A program made the position numbers and the translations under genes. Positions 9,840 to 22,933 of a stretch of DNA of 64,000 bases are shown here, in pieces. Under the pieces are notes generated by a model. That model worked only from the letters and a program-made list of their open reading frames with translations. It made no database searches and had not been told where the DNA came from. The DNA lies in the NCBI GenBank assembly GCA_004154925.1, contig QJNS01000125.1:165669-229668 (forward strand), read 5' to 3'. The stretch's first letter is position 1, and each line of letters starts with the position of its first letter. Source of the DNA: Monosporascus cannonballus (taxonomy: Eukaryota > Ascomycota > Sordariomycetes > Xylariales).

Positions 9840-12800
9840 TATTATTCGATCCCAGGGAAAACCTTCTTCTTAACCCCAACAACAGCTTTCCTTAACTTTT
9901 TAGGAAACCATTAAAGTCCAGGATTCGGAGCCAGAAAAAAAACAGCCAGCCAAAGGCCAAAAAAGCCAAGATATTGGCGAAAGAAAACTTACGACGGAAA
10001 AAAAACTTGATCTCCTTGCCGAAAAAATCGTGGCTTTACGAAAAAAAAATGCCCGACTCGTTAAAAAGCCTGCTTTCCCTCAATTTGGTTCCCCCAGGGG
10101 ACGAAGCCAAGAAGCTGGCTACCAATCGCGTATAACTGATACGAGGTACTCGGAAAAAGGAGCCACCACTTTACCCACGACTGGCGCAGGACGAGTGTAG
10201 GAGAGGACTTCGACCCTGCCCTTATTCGGTGCCAACCGGACTTGTGAAAGAATACTAGACGTCAAGGGCTACAAGCCAACTCCCCTTAAACCCTATGATG
10301 GATCAAAGGACCCTAACGGATTCCTAGTTCAGGCCAGATTTCACCTCAAATTTTATAAGAGTTCTTTGACGGAGGACTATCAGAAGGTGATAGCTATCTC
10401 TTAATTACTGACCGGACGAGTCCGGGAATGGTTTAAACCCGTTTTGACGGATTATCTTAAGAGATATCTAAAGGAATCCTCCGACCTTACCAATTACGTC
10501 TTCGGTAAATACGGTTACTTCGAAAAGCGAATACGGGCCCTTTTTGAAAACCCTAATAAAGAACAAGACGTTATTAAATAATTCCACTTCCTTTATTAAA
10601 CCAAATTAGCATTTAAATATATTACTAAGTTCAACCGCCTAGCAGCTATTTTTAACTTATTAAAAAGCGCATTATTTTATCCTTATTATAACGGCTTAAA
10701 ACCGCAGGTTAAGGACGAAATATTTAAGAAATTAAAAACTGGATTTTTTGCGGCATATATTAATAAGGTTATTATTGCCGATTAACGTACCTTTGATCGG
10801 TATTTCGAAAAGAAAAAAACCAGCAGATAAGGTAATAATAAGGGTTTTTGCAGCCAAACCAAAAAAGATAAAAGCAAGCTTTAAAAGGAAGCGAATTCCG
10901 TTTCGAAAAAGCCTAAGAAAAATAAATCCAAAGTAAAATATTTTAATTATAGCAAAAAAGGACATTTTAAAAGCGAATATCGCTCTACCGTCAAAAAGAA
11001 CTCCAAAAAAAGAAAAATTCCTTAACCCTAAAAAAAAGTCAAAATAACTGAACAAAAAACCGATAATAAGGCAAAAAAAGAGGAAAAAAAAATTAATACG
11101 ACTTCCTCCCAGCCAGAATTTACTATTACCATAATTACTTAGATCCAAAGCAACATCCCAAAGTACGAGAATTATCCAGTTTATTAGGACTTTAAGGTTA
11201 AAGCCTATAAGTATCACCCAGGATAAACGGCCTCCAGGATAGCTATAAAGCTAAGATACCAATGCCATTTTGATTCCCAGAAATATGAAATACATATAAG
11301 GGACGGTTAATTTCGACCAGATATTAACAACCATAAATAATTATTCCCAAAGCTTTATAAACTCCCAAAATGTATCATACGCCAGAAAATACCATTAATG
11401 GACTTTTACGACTTATTACATTTTACCGCTTACTATTAGGACGATTATTTCGTCTATTTCCGAACCAAAGAAAATAATAACTTTTGGCCTGGATAGGACG
11501 AAAGAACGCCTACCGAACCCGATAACGAATGCAGATACATAAAAACTCCCCGATAACCGGAATACCTTAAATTTTGCTACTTATATCCTAAGTCAAAATA
11601 AAGTCAAAAGGCCATATCGCAAAAATACTTATATTACTTTCCGATACTTTGCATTTAACATAAGCTCCTAAATATGGGAACACCTTTTTCGGAAGTATAC
11701 CTCTTTGACCCCATAATTCGGAAGGCATAAAACCAAAAGTCGAACCAAAAGAAAACGATTTTTTTCGGATACCAATTAGGCCGGAAGAAATGGTACAAAT
11801 ATATGGATAACTATTATACCAAGCACGCGGCCAAAAAAGCTCGAAAATAAAAACGCCTTTTTGCAAACAGGCCACGCCGATCAAAAAACGATAAAGGCCT
11901 TCGAAAATAAGGTATCGAAAAGCCCCAACTTACAAAACCTTATATAAAGCAACAAAAAGATTACGTAATTAAATAAAAATCCCTTTTCGATACAAAAACA
12001 AAATATTTAAAGCCATAATCAACTTAGGAGCCGAAAATAATTTTATCTCTTTTATGATGGCAGAAAAATATCAAATTCCCTGGAAATACAAGTTAAAGTC
12101 CTACAAATTACGTACGGTAAATGGAAACTTGTCCACATACGACAACGGACGAATCCTTCGAAAAATTAAAAAGTTCCCAGTATGGATTCAAGGATACCAA
12201 GAACGGATTTCGCTAGACATCGCCGACATTTCTGGGCACAACATTATTTTGGGAATGCCGTAACTTAAATCCAGTAATCCACGTATTAACTAAAAGCATC
12301 AAATACTTTTATGGGAAAATAAGTTACCCGAAAAGGATAACTAAAAAATCTGCTATGTTATTAAGGAAATCCAGATTACCGATTAAGTTTTTACGGTACT
12401 ACCTAAGTACCAAAGGTTTAAAAAGTTATTTAAGGACAAAGAAAACCACGAACTATTACCATATAGCCAATAAGATTATAAAATACCTATTAAAGAAAAA
12501 CATTATTCCAAACTCCATAAGATTTACCATATAAACCTTAATAAATTAAAAGCTTTATGGAAAAGCATTTAACTTAACTTAAAAAGAAAATACATTTAAC
12601 CTTTTAATTCCCCAACTAGATACCCCGTCTTTATGGTACCAAAAACCAAGGATAAAAAGCAAAAAATTAATAAAAACAGAAACCTAATCTTTAAGAAAAT
12701 AATCGATTATTAACAATTAAATAATATTATAATTAAAAACGGATATCCTTTAACTTTTATAAGCATATTAAAGGAAAATATTAATAAAGCAAAATGGTTT

Positions 12801-15420
12801 ACTGTATTTAATTTCCAAAATAATTATTACCGCATTAAAATAGCCAAAGGAAAAAAATGGAAAACGGTATTTAAAATAATATATGGACTTTATAAGTACA
12901 AAGTAATACCCATAAGACTTATTAATACTTCCGCCAGTTTCTAACACCTAATTATAATTACGTTTAAAAAGTTTCTAAATAAGTTTGTATTTGTTTATCT
13001 CGACGATATCCTTATTTATTCAAAAACTTTGGAAAAATACCAAAAGTAAATCGCCCAAATATTCCAAATATTAAACGAAGCAAATATTCGAATTAACTTA
13101 GCTAAAAACGTATAGCATACGCAAAAGCTAAACTTTTTAGGATATACTTTTATCCCCGGCTAAATTCAGATTTAACGCTTTAAAATAAAAGTAATTAAAG
13201 ATTAATTTATTCCTGATAAAGCGACCGTTATAAACATCCGACAAATCTTAGGATTTACGGGTTACGTATACAGCCTAATTAAGGGATACGGAAATATAAT
13301 CAAACCATTAACGAAATTTACTACTAAAAAGTACGTAAAAAAAAAATTCGAATTTCCAGAAAATGCGAAAAAAGTATTTTAAATCTTAAAAAATACAATT
13401 ACCAGCAGACCTATAATAAGATTACCCAACGTAAATAAAAGGAAACGCTTAAAAATAAATGCTTTAAATTACATATTAAATATCATCTTAAAATAACTGG
13501 AAAATAACGGCAAATAATATTTAATGGCATATTACTTAAAAGTATTCCGGGATGCAAAACTTAAATACCCGATTTACAATAAGGAATTATTAGTAATTAT
13601 TAATACTTTTAAAAAATAAAAGCTATTCCTTAATAAAACAAAAAAACTTTTCGATATTTACTTTGATTACAAAAACTTTATTCGATTTATAAAAACTTAA
13701 GAACTAAATAAACGGTACGAAAAATAAATAATTTTTTTATCAAAATTCAACTTTAAAATATACTACATTAAGGGAAAAAAAAACATCCAGGCGGATATTT
13801 TTAATCGTAAAAAAAATTATAATTCCAAAATACCCAAAAAAAATATAAAAATATTACAATATAACAAAGATAACATTATATAATTATATAAGATAATTAA
13901 GAAATTATCCCCCAAACTTTTAATACAATTCCGGAATTCCTATAATACAAAAAAACAAAAAGAAATTTAGCAATTAAAAAGATAATCGAAAAATTAATTA
14001 TTGTATTATGGCAAAATTTACGTTCCCAAAAACTAATAAAAACAATTCGTAAAGGAATTCTACGAAAATCCATTATACGGATATTAAGGAATTTTTAAAA
14101 TTACATAACGGCTACAGGAAAAATACGATTTCCCTAAGTTACGCCGTATAGTCAAAATAATTATCAAAAATTGCAATATTTGCAATAAGGCTAAAGCAGT
14201 ACGTTATAAATTTTACGGATTATTATAACTTATTAATATTCCTAATAAAGCATGGAATACCATAACTTGGGACTTTATTATTAACTTACCTCCATTTAAG
14301 AACCCTATTATTAAAATTAAATATAACGGAATCTGGGTAATCGTAAATAAATTTATTAAATATAAATATTTTTTATCTTTTAAAGGAAACGCGACGGCAG
14401 AATAATTAACTTATGCCTTTATCAGATATTACCTGGATAAATATGGAATACCAGAAAAGATTATTTCCGATCGAAATACGTTTTTTATTTCAAAATTTGG
14501 TATTAATTTTTTTAAATAAATTGGTATTAAATTTAAGTTTTTAATAGCTTATTATCCCTAAACAGATAAACAAACCGAAAAACTAAACCAAACTTTGGAA
14601 TAATATTTTCGAAATTACGTTAACCATTAACAAAACAATTAGGTAAAACTTTTATTATTGGCGCAAATCGCTTATAACATATCTATTAATAAGGACATGG
14701 GCGTATCCCCTTATACGACTATATATAAACATAACGCAAAAACGGAACGACCCAAATAATCGTTTAACAAGGTACCAAAAATTATTACGATTACCCCAAA
14801 AACAAAGATACTAACGATAAAGATCAAAACGATTTAGGCCCGTTTCCAGAACGAATTACGGTTTTTATAATAACAAATAACCCAATATTATAATAAAAAA
14901 AAATTAAGGGATTAATTCTAGCAAAAAAAAAACAAAATTTACTTATTACGCCAAAAACAAAACGCAACTTCGAATATCTTACAAATTAAAACGAAAAAAC
15001 CTAACGATAAATTCGACTTTAAAAAACTTAGCCCATTCAAAGTTAAAAAAGTCGTTTTTAAAACTAATTACCGACTGTTATTACCCAAAAACATAAAAAT
15101 ATACCTTATTTTCCATATTTCCTTATTTAAATTAACACCCAAAAACGCCCCGTTAAAAACAGACCTAGAACTTAAAAAGGATTTCGACGAATACGAAATT
15201 AAACGAATACTAGATTTCAAAATAATTAAAAACAAAATTTAATACCTAATTAAATAAGAGGAATATTTATATAAAGAAAATATTTGGGAATTATTTAATT
15301 ATTTAACAAATACGATAAACCTAATTAAGACGTTTTACCGCCAAAATCTTGACCGACCGTTTCTAATACGGCCAAGGTCGTAAGCGATAACGGTTCCCTG
15401 CTTAAATCCAAACCTTCGGC
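9840..15420 (+). pseudogene. E1 gag-pol remnant
   Basis: Gag includes LKPYDGSKDPNGFLVQARFH near 10290 and a zinc knuckle at 10939-10980 in which three Cys have become Tyr while the His is kept. The protease lies around 12010-12263; its active site reads N-L-G at 12021-12029 instead of D-S/T-G, although the C-terminal half stays open at 12054-12263 (DIADISGHNIILGMP). The RT YLDD motif is intact at 12996-13007. Integrase lies at about 14000-14740 with WDFIINLP, IISDR and QTEKLNQ marking the D, D, E regions. A chromodomain-like segment (DEYEIKRILDFK) begins near 15186. Numerous in-frame stops show it is dead. The region 10080-10420 is much less mutated than the rest. Confidence 0.85.
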
Positions 15421-16092
15421 GTTCCAGTCGAAAAAGGTAAACATCCCCAAAATAACGTCCATCTCAGAAACAAACTACGTTTATTCCTTTTTTACGCGAC
15501 GTTATTCCTCCTCTATCTTTTCCCGTTCCTCCAGCTAATCCAACTCTAAACCCTTTTTTAACAGCTTTATTGCCCTTTTTTTGAAAAAGTTTTGCTAAAA
15601 GCGCAAACGCCGTAATTTCCCAACAAATTTTTTTGATTTTTCGTTCTGCCGGCGTCGCAGTTTGTCCAACTTTTTCTTAATAACTTTTTAATAAGCTAAA
15701 AAGTTATTTTTAATTTCGCATTATTTTTTTTAAAAACGTTTTTACGTTTCGTTTATTTTCTTTAGGGAATTTATGGTTAAAACGTTATAAGAAAAGCGTT
15801 AATAACAAGTGCAGTAATTACAACTCGGGTAATCCAGCGCATAAAAATAAAGCTTTTCGCCAAATCGAACGTAATTAAAATAAACAAAAACTTTAATCCC
15901 AAACCTTTTAATTAATTTAACGCAAATATTACGGGAATTGCGTTAATTCAAATAAGGTTTTCTTTTTCTTTTCTAAATACGTCCTATTATGTTAAAGTTA
16001 ATTAGGACGGTTCCAACTCTTTCTCCAACAAACCAAAATGGCGACCTACGGTTCTTATCTTTGGGACAAAAATCCTTAGAAAGGGGAAATAA

Positions 16093-16514
16093 TGTTACAG
16101 GAACAGGGGTTCCTATCTCAAAAAAACCAACTCTTAAGGCCTAACGTAATCCTATCTCGGCTAATCCACGGACGAAAAACTTAGTCTCATAAGTAATCTA
16201 AGTAATCTAAATAATCTGGTACTAAATTACATAAATCATATAAATCCACAACATATTTACTTTGTAAAATTAGGATATATAATAAGATTAATTTCTTATA
16301 TAAATAATACCTATTTAATTTCGTTCCTTAATTATTAATTTAAGCTTTTAATTTAAAAGTAATTATACCGTTTTCTAATTAAGGGAAAAGTACTTAAATC
16401 TTTTTAACAAACAAAATTACTAAATTATTCCTCGCCCTATTATTACCTGCAAATCAAAACCCCATTTCGGATACTGCTCATACCTCCAGGTAGATATATA
16501 ACAGGTTCGTTACA
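16093..16514 (+). repeat. E1 3' LTR (type B)
   Basis: The copy is 422 bp, preceded by a polypurine tract and followed by the TTAAT target duplication. It is less mutated at its 5' end (TGTTACAGGAACAGG intact) than the 5' copy. Confidence 0.93.
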
Positions 16515-17720
16515 TTAATTATATTCGATTTTATTATTAAACTTTTTATATTAAAAGATTTAATTACGGGAATATATCACGATAATATTTTTATAATCGT
16601 CAATCGATTTACGAAATCTTCTTATTTTTTATTATATTACGAAAACATAAAGGCCGAACAAATAATATATATATATTTTAAAAATATTTATAGTATATAT
16701 AGATTATTAATAGAAATTATTTCAAATAAAGGATCGATATTTATATCAAATTTTTGGCAAAGCTTTATAACATAAATTAGTTTAAATTATAAGTTATTTA
16801 ACGTATTTAAACCTTAGATAAATAAATAAATAAAACGAACGAATTAAATTTTAAAAACTTACTTACGATACTATATTAATTACGAATAAAATAATTAGTT
16901 TAAAAATTATTAATTACATAATTAATTTATATTACTAACTATTGTAAAAATATCAAAATAATATTAAGAAATGCAAATATTGATTTTACGTTAAAAGTTT
17001 ATAAAACAATATAAGGTAACAGTTTAATTAATATTAAAATAATCCTTATATCAAAATAATTACGATAATTATATTAAGAAATAAAAACGGAATTAAAATT
17101 CGTACGAAACCAAATAAATAAGTATTATAATCAGAAAACGTTAAAAAATCAATTTTCGAAAAAGAGAAAATAATTTTCTTTACTATAAAAATATTTAAAT
17201 AAAATAACATAATAAAATACTTAATTTTAAATATATCGGTCCATATAAGATTATTAAAAAAAACCTTAGAAAATAATTACTAATTAAAACTTTTACCAAA
17301 TGTTAAATTTTATTTAATTTTTTATATTTTCTTATTCGAATTAATAACAAATCTAATCAAAATATATACGGTATAAAACGACATAAATATAAAAAATAAA
17401 TAAATAAACGAAATAAAAAGAATTTTCGACATACGAAAAGAAAACGGATTTACCTAGTACCTAATTAAATGGAAAAAATATTCAAATTCCAAGAATACCT
17501 GAGAACCCGCCAAAAACCTTATTAGCGCCCAGCGCCTGCTAAAAAACTTTTACCAACGGCGACGGGCTTACCAAAAAAGGCCCCCCAGTTAAGGTCCTCA
17601 GAAATAAACTAATCCAAGAAGTTAAAAAGTGGAACGAAGAAAGGAATCTCGGCCTCCGCGCGCTTCTGCTCGTCCAGCTCGTTCATCGACTAAAGTCCGC
17701 GATTAACAATTTTAACTTCC
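16515..17720 (+). pseudogene. E0 pol remnant, second part (integrase core and chromodomain)
   Basis: The E0 reading resumes with integrase text (DFIIK near 16530, then EIISNKGSIFISNFWQS, where the catalytic Asp of ISDRG reads Asn). About 17420-17570 follows, ending in a chromodomain-like SKNTWEP pattern. The last part, about 17500-17700, is clearly richer in GC than its surroundings. Confidence 0.6.
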
Positions 17721-17860
17721 TTAACGTAAAGAAATTTCTTTTAACGACAAAAACGAAAAAGGCGACTAATGGTTTCGTCGATATCACGTTATTTACGTAT
17801 AAAATCTTTTTTCAACTCCTATTAAAAATGCAAAAACGTCGCTTTAATAATAACCTTTTT

Positions 17861-18065
17861 GTAAGATAATGGACAGCTGTGAGCTGGATAAGGTGATCTC
17901 CGACCAGTCGTAAAGCAGATTCTAAGAAGTAAATGTATTAGGTTACTTCCATCTGGCGTTTCCCACTAGCTGCCAGATGGTGGATTTATACTAGTGAGTG
18001 GGTTGGTGGCTGATCGGTGGCTGGTCGGCTACCACCCTCATCCTCATAGGGGCTGTATTCTCACA
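17861..18065. mobile_element. 205-bp MITE-like insertion, not RIPed
   Basis: An island of normal GC in AT-rich E0 DNA. It is flanked by a 6-bp repeat CTTTTT (17855-17860 and 18066-18071) that fits a target duplication. The ends are weakly inverted (GTAAGATAATGGACAGC against GTGTGAGAATACAGC on the opposite strand). Inside, CCATCTGGC at 17949-17957 and GCCAGATGG at 17972-17980 form a perfect 9-bp stem with a 14-base loop. No coding frame. It is too short to be a good RIP target, which would explain why it kept its GC. Confidence 0.6.
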
Positions 18066-18400
18066 CTTTTTACGATTTAAATAATCTTTTTTTTCTTTAA
18101 TATAACGCAAAAAATTAATTAAAACGCCAAAGCTATCGTAACGATGATAGTTCTTAATATATTTGTTATAACGACAAATCTTTTCGATTATTTAATATTA
18201 AATATTATTTTCGAAATAAGGCGTATATAATATTACTTTAAAACTAAACTTAATAATATAAGCAGCTAAGGAATTTAGGCTTTCTTTTTGATTAGGACGA
18301 TTACAAAGCTTGCGGTTAACGACATAACCCGCCATAATAAAAATTAAAAACTTATCAAAAAAAATCTTTAAGGACAAAGATCCTAGAAAAAAGGAAATCG

Positions 18401-18787
18401 TATTACGACTCAAACTCAGATCGGTCGCAAAAAACGGTCGGATCCACAAAAAAAGGATTACGTAAGTTAAATCTCTTTTGGAATTAAGATCTAAATAAAT
18501 CTATACAGAACTAATTGAATCCAATAACGTTAAATCTATAATGGTATCAAAATTCAATAAGAATCTAATTAATTTATAAAAAATATATACGCTTATTATT
18601 TTTATAATTTAAATAACTTTAGCTTGTAATATTTATTAATATTAATCGTTTATAATATACTTTTACGCCCTTGATATTAAAAAACGTAATTAAGTTATTT
18701 TATTGCTATAAAGTTCCATAATACTTCTGCTAACATAAACCCGTACGACTAAGGTTTAATAGTTGGTTAAACCGCCTAGCCGTCACA
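18401..18787 (+). repeat. E0 3' LTR
   Basis: The copy is 387 bp, matching 3657-3703 plus 4134-4473. It is less mutated than the left copy in several stretches. The following 5-mer TAAGA does not match the left flank TACAG. Confidence 0.88.
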
Positions 18788-19210
18788 TAAGAAAAATTAA
18801 AAGAAATTAAAAAAGAAAATTAGAAAGAATTTCTAAAAAATTAAAATTAAGAGTTAAAAAATTGAAAAAAAAACAATTAAAGAAAATTAAAAGAAATTAA
18901 CACAAATTAACACAAAATTAAAAAGGTTTTAAAAAAATTAACAAATATTAACAAAAATTCCGCAAAAAATTAAAAAGAATTTTTAAAAAAGAATTAAAAA
19001 AATTTAAAAATATTGAAGAAAAATTAAACGAAATATAAGAAAAATTAAGAAAATCAAAGAAAAAAATGAAAAAAAAGTTCCAAAAATTTTTTAAAAAAAT
19101 TACAAAAAAAAATGAAAGATATTGAAAAATTTTACCAAAAAAATTAAAGAAACTAAAAACAATTTAAAAGAAATGTTTTTAAAAAAAATTAAAAAAGTGA
19201 AAGCAGCTTG
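18788..19210. repeat. A-rich low-complexity tract
   Basis: Irregular AAATTAAAAGAAATTAACA-like sequence with no gene and no LTR. It matches the style of 3447-3545 on the far side of E0. Confidence 0.6.
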
Positions 19211-19521
19211 TTTTTAAATAGATCGAATAGTTTGTTAAAGCTAATTCCGAATTCCTACAAATAGAGGGTGCTAAAAGTTTCCGAACCGCACCTTAGATAC
19301 GACACCATCTGTTCTAGAAAATGCCGCGGACAACTGCAATAATATCTGTACAATATCACATCGAATGGAAAAGAGATACCTGCACCTGCCTATATGCTTC
19401 TATTCATGGTGAATTAGCATAGCTTACAGTTACTAGTACCTGTGCGTCCACTTCACATGTATGGATCTATTTCGTATAGGAGATTGATCCGGCGGCTGAA
19501 CTGATTATCATAACATCTTTT
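19211..19521. other. Normal-GC unique DNA between E0 and E2
   Basis: About 310 bp without RIP-like bias, ending in CTTTT, the left copy of the E2 target duplication. It would have been contiguous with 45690 onward before E2 inserted. No gene recognised. Confidence 0.7.
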
Positions 19522-19942
19522 TGTAACGAACCTGTTATACATCCACCTGGAGGTATAAGCAGTATCCGAAAAGGGTCTTGATTTGCAGGTAACAATAAGG
19601 CGAAAAATGATTTAGTATATTCGTTAAAAAAATTTCAAAATACTTCTTTTTTAATTAAAGAACGATATAATTACCTTTAGTTAAAAGCTTAGATTAATAA
19701 CTAAAAAGCGAAATTAAATAAGTACTATTTATATAGGAAATTCGTACCTATTATACTTTTCTTATTTTTTATAATTTTCGTATTGTTTTTACCTATTCTC
19801 TGGAGTATCTCTGGTGGTCCCTAAAGTGTCTTTAGATAGTTTTTATCGTTTCCGCAAAGACCATTTAATGGGGCCGAAGATTATTTACTAGACCTGGGTT
19901 TTGGGTTCCTTTTTTAGCCGGGGGTTTTTTTAATTCGTAATA
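19522..19942 (-). repeat. E2 3' LTR (type A)
   Basis: It starts TGTAACGAACCTG and ends TTAATTCGTAATA. Beside its inner edge, on the minus strand, are the ATCTTTGGG text and purine-rich AAGGAGAATAA that also precede the 3' LTRs of E1, E3 and E4. Confidence 0.9.
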
Positions 19943-22549
19943 TTATTCTCCTTTTTTCAAAATCTTTATCCCAAAGATAAATAAATTAATCTCTTTATTT
20001 ATTGATTGGTTTTTCTTATTTTTTTGGGATTCCAATTAATTTATTATTATATCCGGTCCTTTACGAAAACGGCTTAAAACTTTTACCGATAATCGGAAAG
20101 ATTTAATATCGTCCATTATCGACTTTAAATATTTAATTATGCCGTATAAACGTTATAATGATTTCGGTTTAAAATATAAAATAATTAAAAAAGTATTAAT
20201 TTTATTATAAGGCAAATATTTTATATAATAAAAATAATATTTCTTTGGAATCGTTTTAAAATATCCGGTTTAAGAAAACTCGGATTAACCGTAAAAAAAG
20301 ACTGCGGAAAAAATTTTATTAGATTTATAGCGGTTATAGGCCGAAACTATTATTAGGTTATTAAGGCTTAATTATTAATAGGACTTTTTTTAACGCCGAA
20401 AGGTTAAAATAATTTGTTATAAGTTTCGTTTTTTAAACGAATTGGAAAAAAAGAAAAAATTAAATAAAGAGAAAAAACGTCTAAGTCGGGAATAAGCGTA
20501 ACTTATTTTTGATCTTAATTTTTTCGATTGGAATGCCGCAGGATTTAATTTAGGGTTTAGGCCTTTATCGTTTATAACCTTAGCCGTGTTAAAACGGTTA
20601 ATCAGGATTTTGGCAATAAAACATCTGAACCAGGTTTAATACATTCGTTAAATAATTAAATAATTTTTACGTATTTTTTATATAAATATTTTTTTATTTA
20701 ATTAAGTATTAGGTTTTATTTTTGATCTTTTTGGAATTTAATATCCGTTTAATTTTATATTTATTATTAATTTTTTTTTCGATTTCCAGGCTTATTTTTA
20801 AAAAGGCGTTTTCGGATATTAATTTAAGTAATGAAATATGGAAAATAAGGTATATTTTTATATTTTAAGTAACGATAAGCGGTAATTAGTTTTGGAAATA
20901 ATTTTATTAATCTTAAAAGGTTTAAACTTTTTAAAATTAAGTTTGTTATTAGGTTTTTTCGTTTTAATTTATGAAATATTCGAAATTACGTTTTATTTCT
21001 GGCGTAATAAGTAAATTTTATTTCTTTTTGCTAAAATTAATTTTTTAATTTTTTTCTTATTATAATATGAAGTTATCCATTATTAAAGGAATTAAATTTA
21101 TTTTGGAAATAGGCCTAAATCGTTTTAATTTTTATAAATAATATTTTTGCTTTTAGGATAATCGTGATAATTTTTAATACTTTATTAAGCAGTTATTTAA
21201 ATTATTTTATTTTTATATTATATCTATACATAATTATATAAGGAAATACGCCTATATTTTTATTAATTAATATATTATAAGCGATTTATATTAATAATAA
21301 AAATTTTACTTAATTATTTTATTAATAATTAACGTAATTTCGCAAATATTGTTTTAAGGTTTGATTCAGTTTTTCAGTTTAATTATCCGTTTAAGGATAA
21401 TACCTTACTAAAAACTTAAATTTAATATTAATTTATTTAAAAAAAACTGGTACCAAATTTTAAAATAAATAATATATTTCGGTTTAAAATAATTTTTTTA
21501 GGTATTTTATATTTATTAAAATATTATTTAATAAAAACGTAAGTTAATTATTTTGCCGTTATATTTCCTTTAATAGGTAAAAAATACCTATATTAAATAA
21601 ATTTATTAATAATTACTTATATTTTGTTATATTTGATTTTAATAATTCGGTTTTTAAATAAAAATAAATTAATAATAAAGTTTTAAATTATGGTATGTTA
21701 TGTTTTATTAGGAATATTAATAAGTTATAATAGCCCGTAAAGTTTATAACGTATTATCTTAGCTTTATTATAAACGTTACAATTTTTAATAATTATTTTG
21801 ACCATACGGCGTAACTTAGGGAAATTGTATTTTTTTGGCAGTTATTGGATAAATTTAAAAATTCTTTGGTATTTATGTAAAAAGTTTTTATAGAATTTCT
21901 TTACGAATTATTTTTATTAATCCTTGGGAATATAAATTTTGCCATAATGTAATAACTAATCTTTAGGTTATCCTTTTAGCTGTTAAATTTTCTTTTATTT
22001 TTTTATATCGTAGGAATTCCGAAACCGTATTAAGAATTCGGTAATCGGTTTTTTTATTATTTTATATAAATATATAATTCCGTTCTTATTATATTATATT
22101 ATTTATATGCTTTTTTGGGGATTTTGAAATCGTAATCCCTTTTACGATTGAAAATATCTGTTTAAATATTCTTTTTCTTTTAATATAATATATTTTAAAA
22201 TTAAATCTGGACAGAAAAATCCATTATTTCTTATATCGTTTATTTAGCTTTTGGGCTTTTATAAATCGTATAAAACTTTTGTAATTAAAATAAATATCGA
22301 AAAGTTTTTTTATTCCGTTAAGAAAAGGTTTTAATTTTTTGAAAACATTAATAATTACTAATAATTCTTTGTCGTAAATCTGGTATTTAAGTTTTGTATT
22401 TCGGAATACTTTAAAATAATATGTTATTAGGTACTATTTGTCGTTACCTTTTTGCTATTCCAAAATTGCGCCCAGGGCATATTTTAAAGTATTTATTTTT
22501 AGTCGTTTTATTTTATTTGGATTTAGCATCCTTATGATAGGTCCGTTAA
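19943..22549 (-). pseudogene. E2 3' internal region (RNase H, integrase, 3' non-coding)
   Basis: The minus-strand reading gives the RNase H start near 22540 (PIIRM..P-like text), then integrase and a 3' segment (about 19950-20650) that is shared with E3 but not with E1 or E4. Stops are frequent. Confidence 0.6.
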
Positions 22550-22933
22550 TGTTACGGATTAAGAAGACCCCCGGCCAGAAAAGGGACCCAGGACCCAGGT
22601 CTGGTGGATAAATTTCGGCCCCACTAAATGGTCTTTGCGGAAATAATAAAGACCATCTAGAGACATTTTAGGGATTACCAGGGACATTTTAAAAAATAAG
22701 CAGAAATAATACAAAAATTATGAAAAATATAATACGTACATATTTTTTATATAAATAGTATTTATTTAGTTTTATTCTTTAATTATTAATTTAAATTTTT
22801 AATTAGGAAAAAATATTTTGAATTCTTTTAATAAATATATGAAATTACTTTTTACCTTATTATTATTTATAAATTATAACCTTTTTTAATTATTATTTAT
22901 ATTTTTAAATAAATATATAATAAATTCGTTATA
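22550..22933 (+). repeat. E3 5' LTR (type A, deleted variant)
   Basis: It begins TGTTACGGATTAAGAAGACC, barely mutated for about 70 bp, then becomes strongly AT-rich to its end TTCGTTATA. Confidence 0.9.

Larger units (their letters stand above)
9201..16514 (+). mobile_element. E1: complete Ty3/Gypsy chromovirus with 422-bp LTRs
   Basis: The LTRs at 9201-9622 and 16093-16514 are both exactly 422 bp (type B, starting TRTTAYAGGAACAGGGGTTCC and ending CAGGTTCGTTAYA). The 5-bp target duplication TTAAT is perfect (9196-9200 and 16515-16519). A purine tract (AGAAAGGGGAAATAA) lies just before the 3' LTR. Gag, protease, RT, RNase H, integrase and chromodomain follow in Ty3/Gypsy order on the plus strand. 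The element sits inside the E0 integrase, whose reading resumes after 16514. It carries many stops and cannot encode an active polyprotein. Confidence 0.95.
3657..18787 (+). mobile_element. E0: nested, RIP-degraded Ty3/Gypsy chromodomain retrotransposon
   Basis: E0 is bounded by a pair of 387-bp LTRs. The left copy runs 3657-4473 once the solo LTR and its duplicated target are removed; the right copy is 18401-18787. Both start TATTAC (from TGTTAC) and end CCGTYAYA. Plus-strand remnants occur in the order gag (about 4560-6400), zinc knuckle (5331-5372), protease (about 6900-7200), reverse transcriptase and RNase H (about 7600-8900), integrase (about 8920-9200 and 16520-17150) and a chromodomain-like end (about 17420-17570). 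The order RT before integrase and the chromodomain identify a Ty3/Gypsy chromovirus. The frame is full of TAA/TAG codons. The flanking 5-mers (TACAG and TAAGA) do not match, so no target-site duplication is visible. Confidence 0.85.

Noticed and set aside
10732..11217. 161-codon minus-strand open frame rich in Phe and Leu
   Set aside because: Antisense shadow of the E1 gag and zinc-knuckle region; the apolar look comes from Lys/Asn-rich sense codons.
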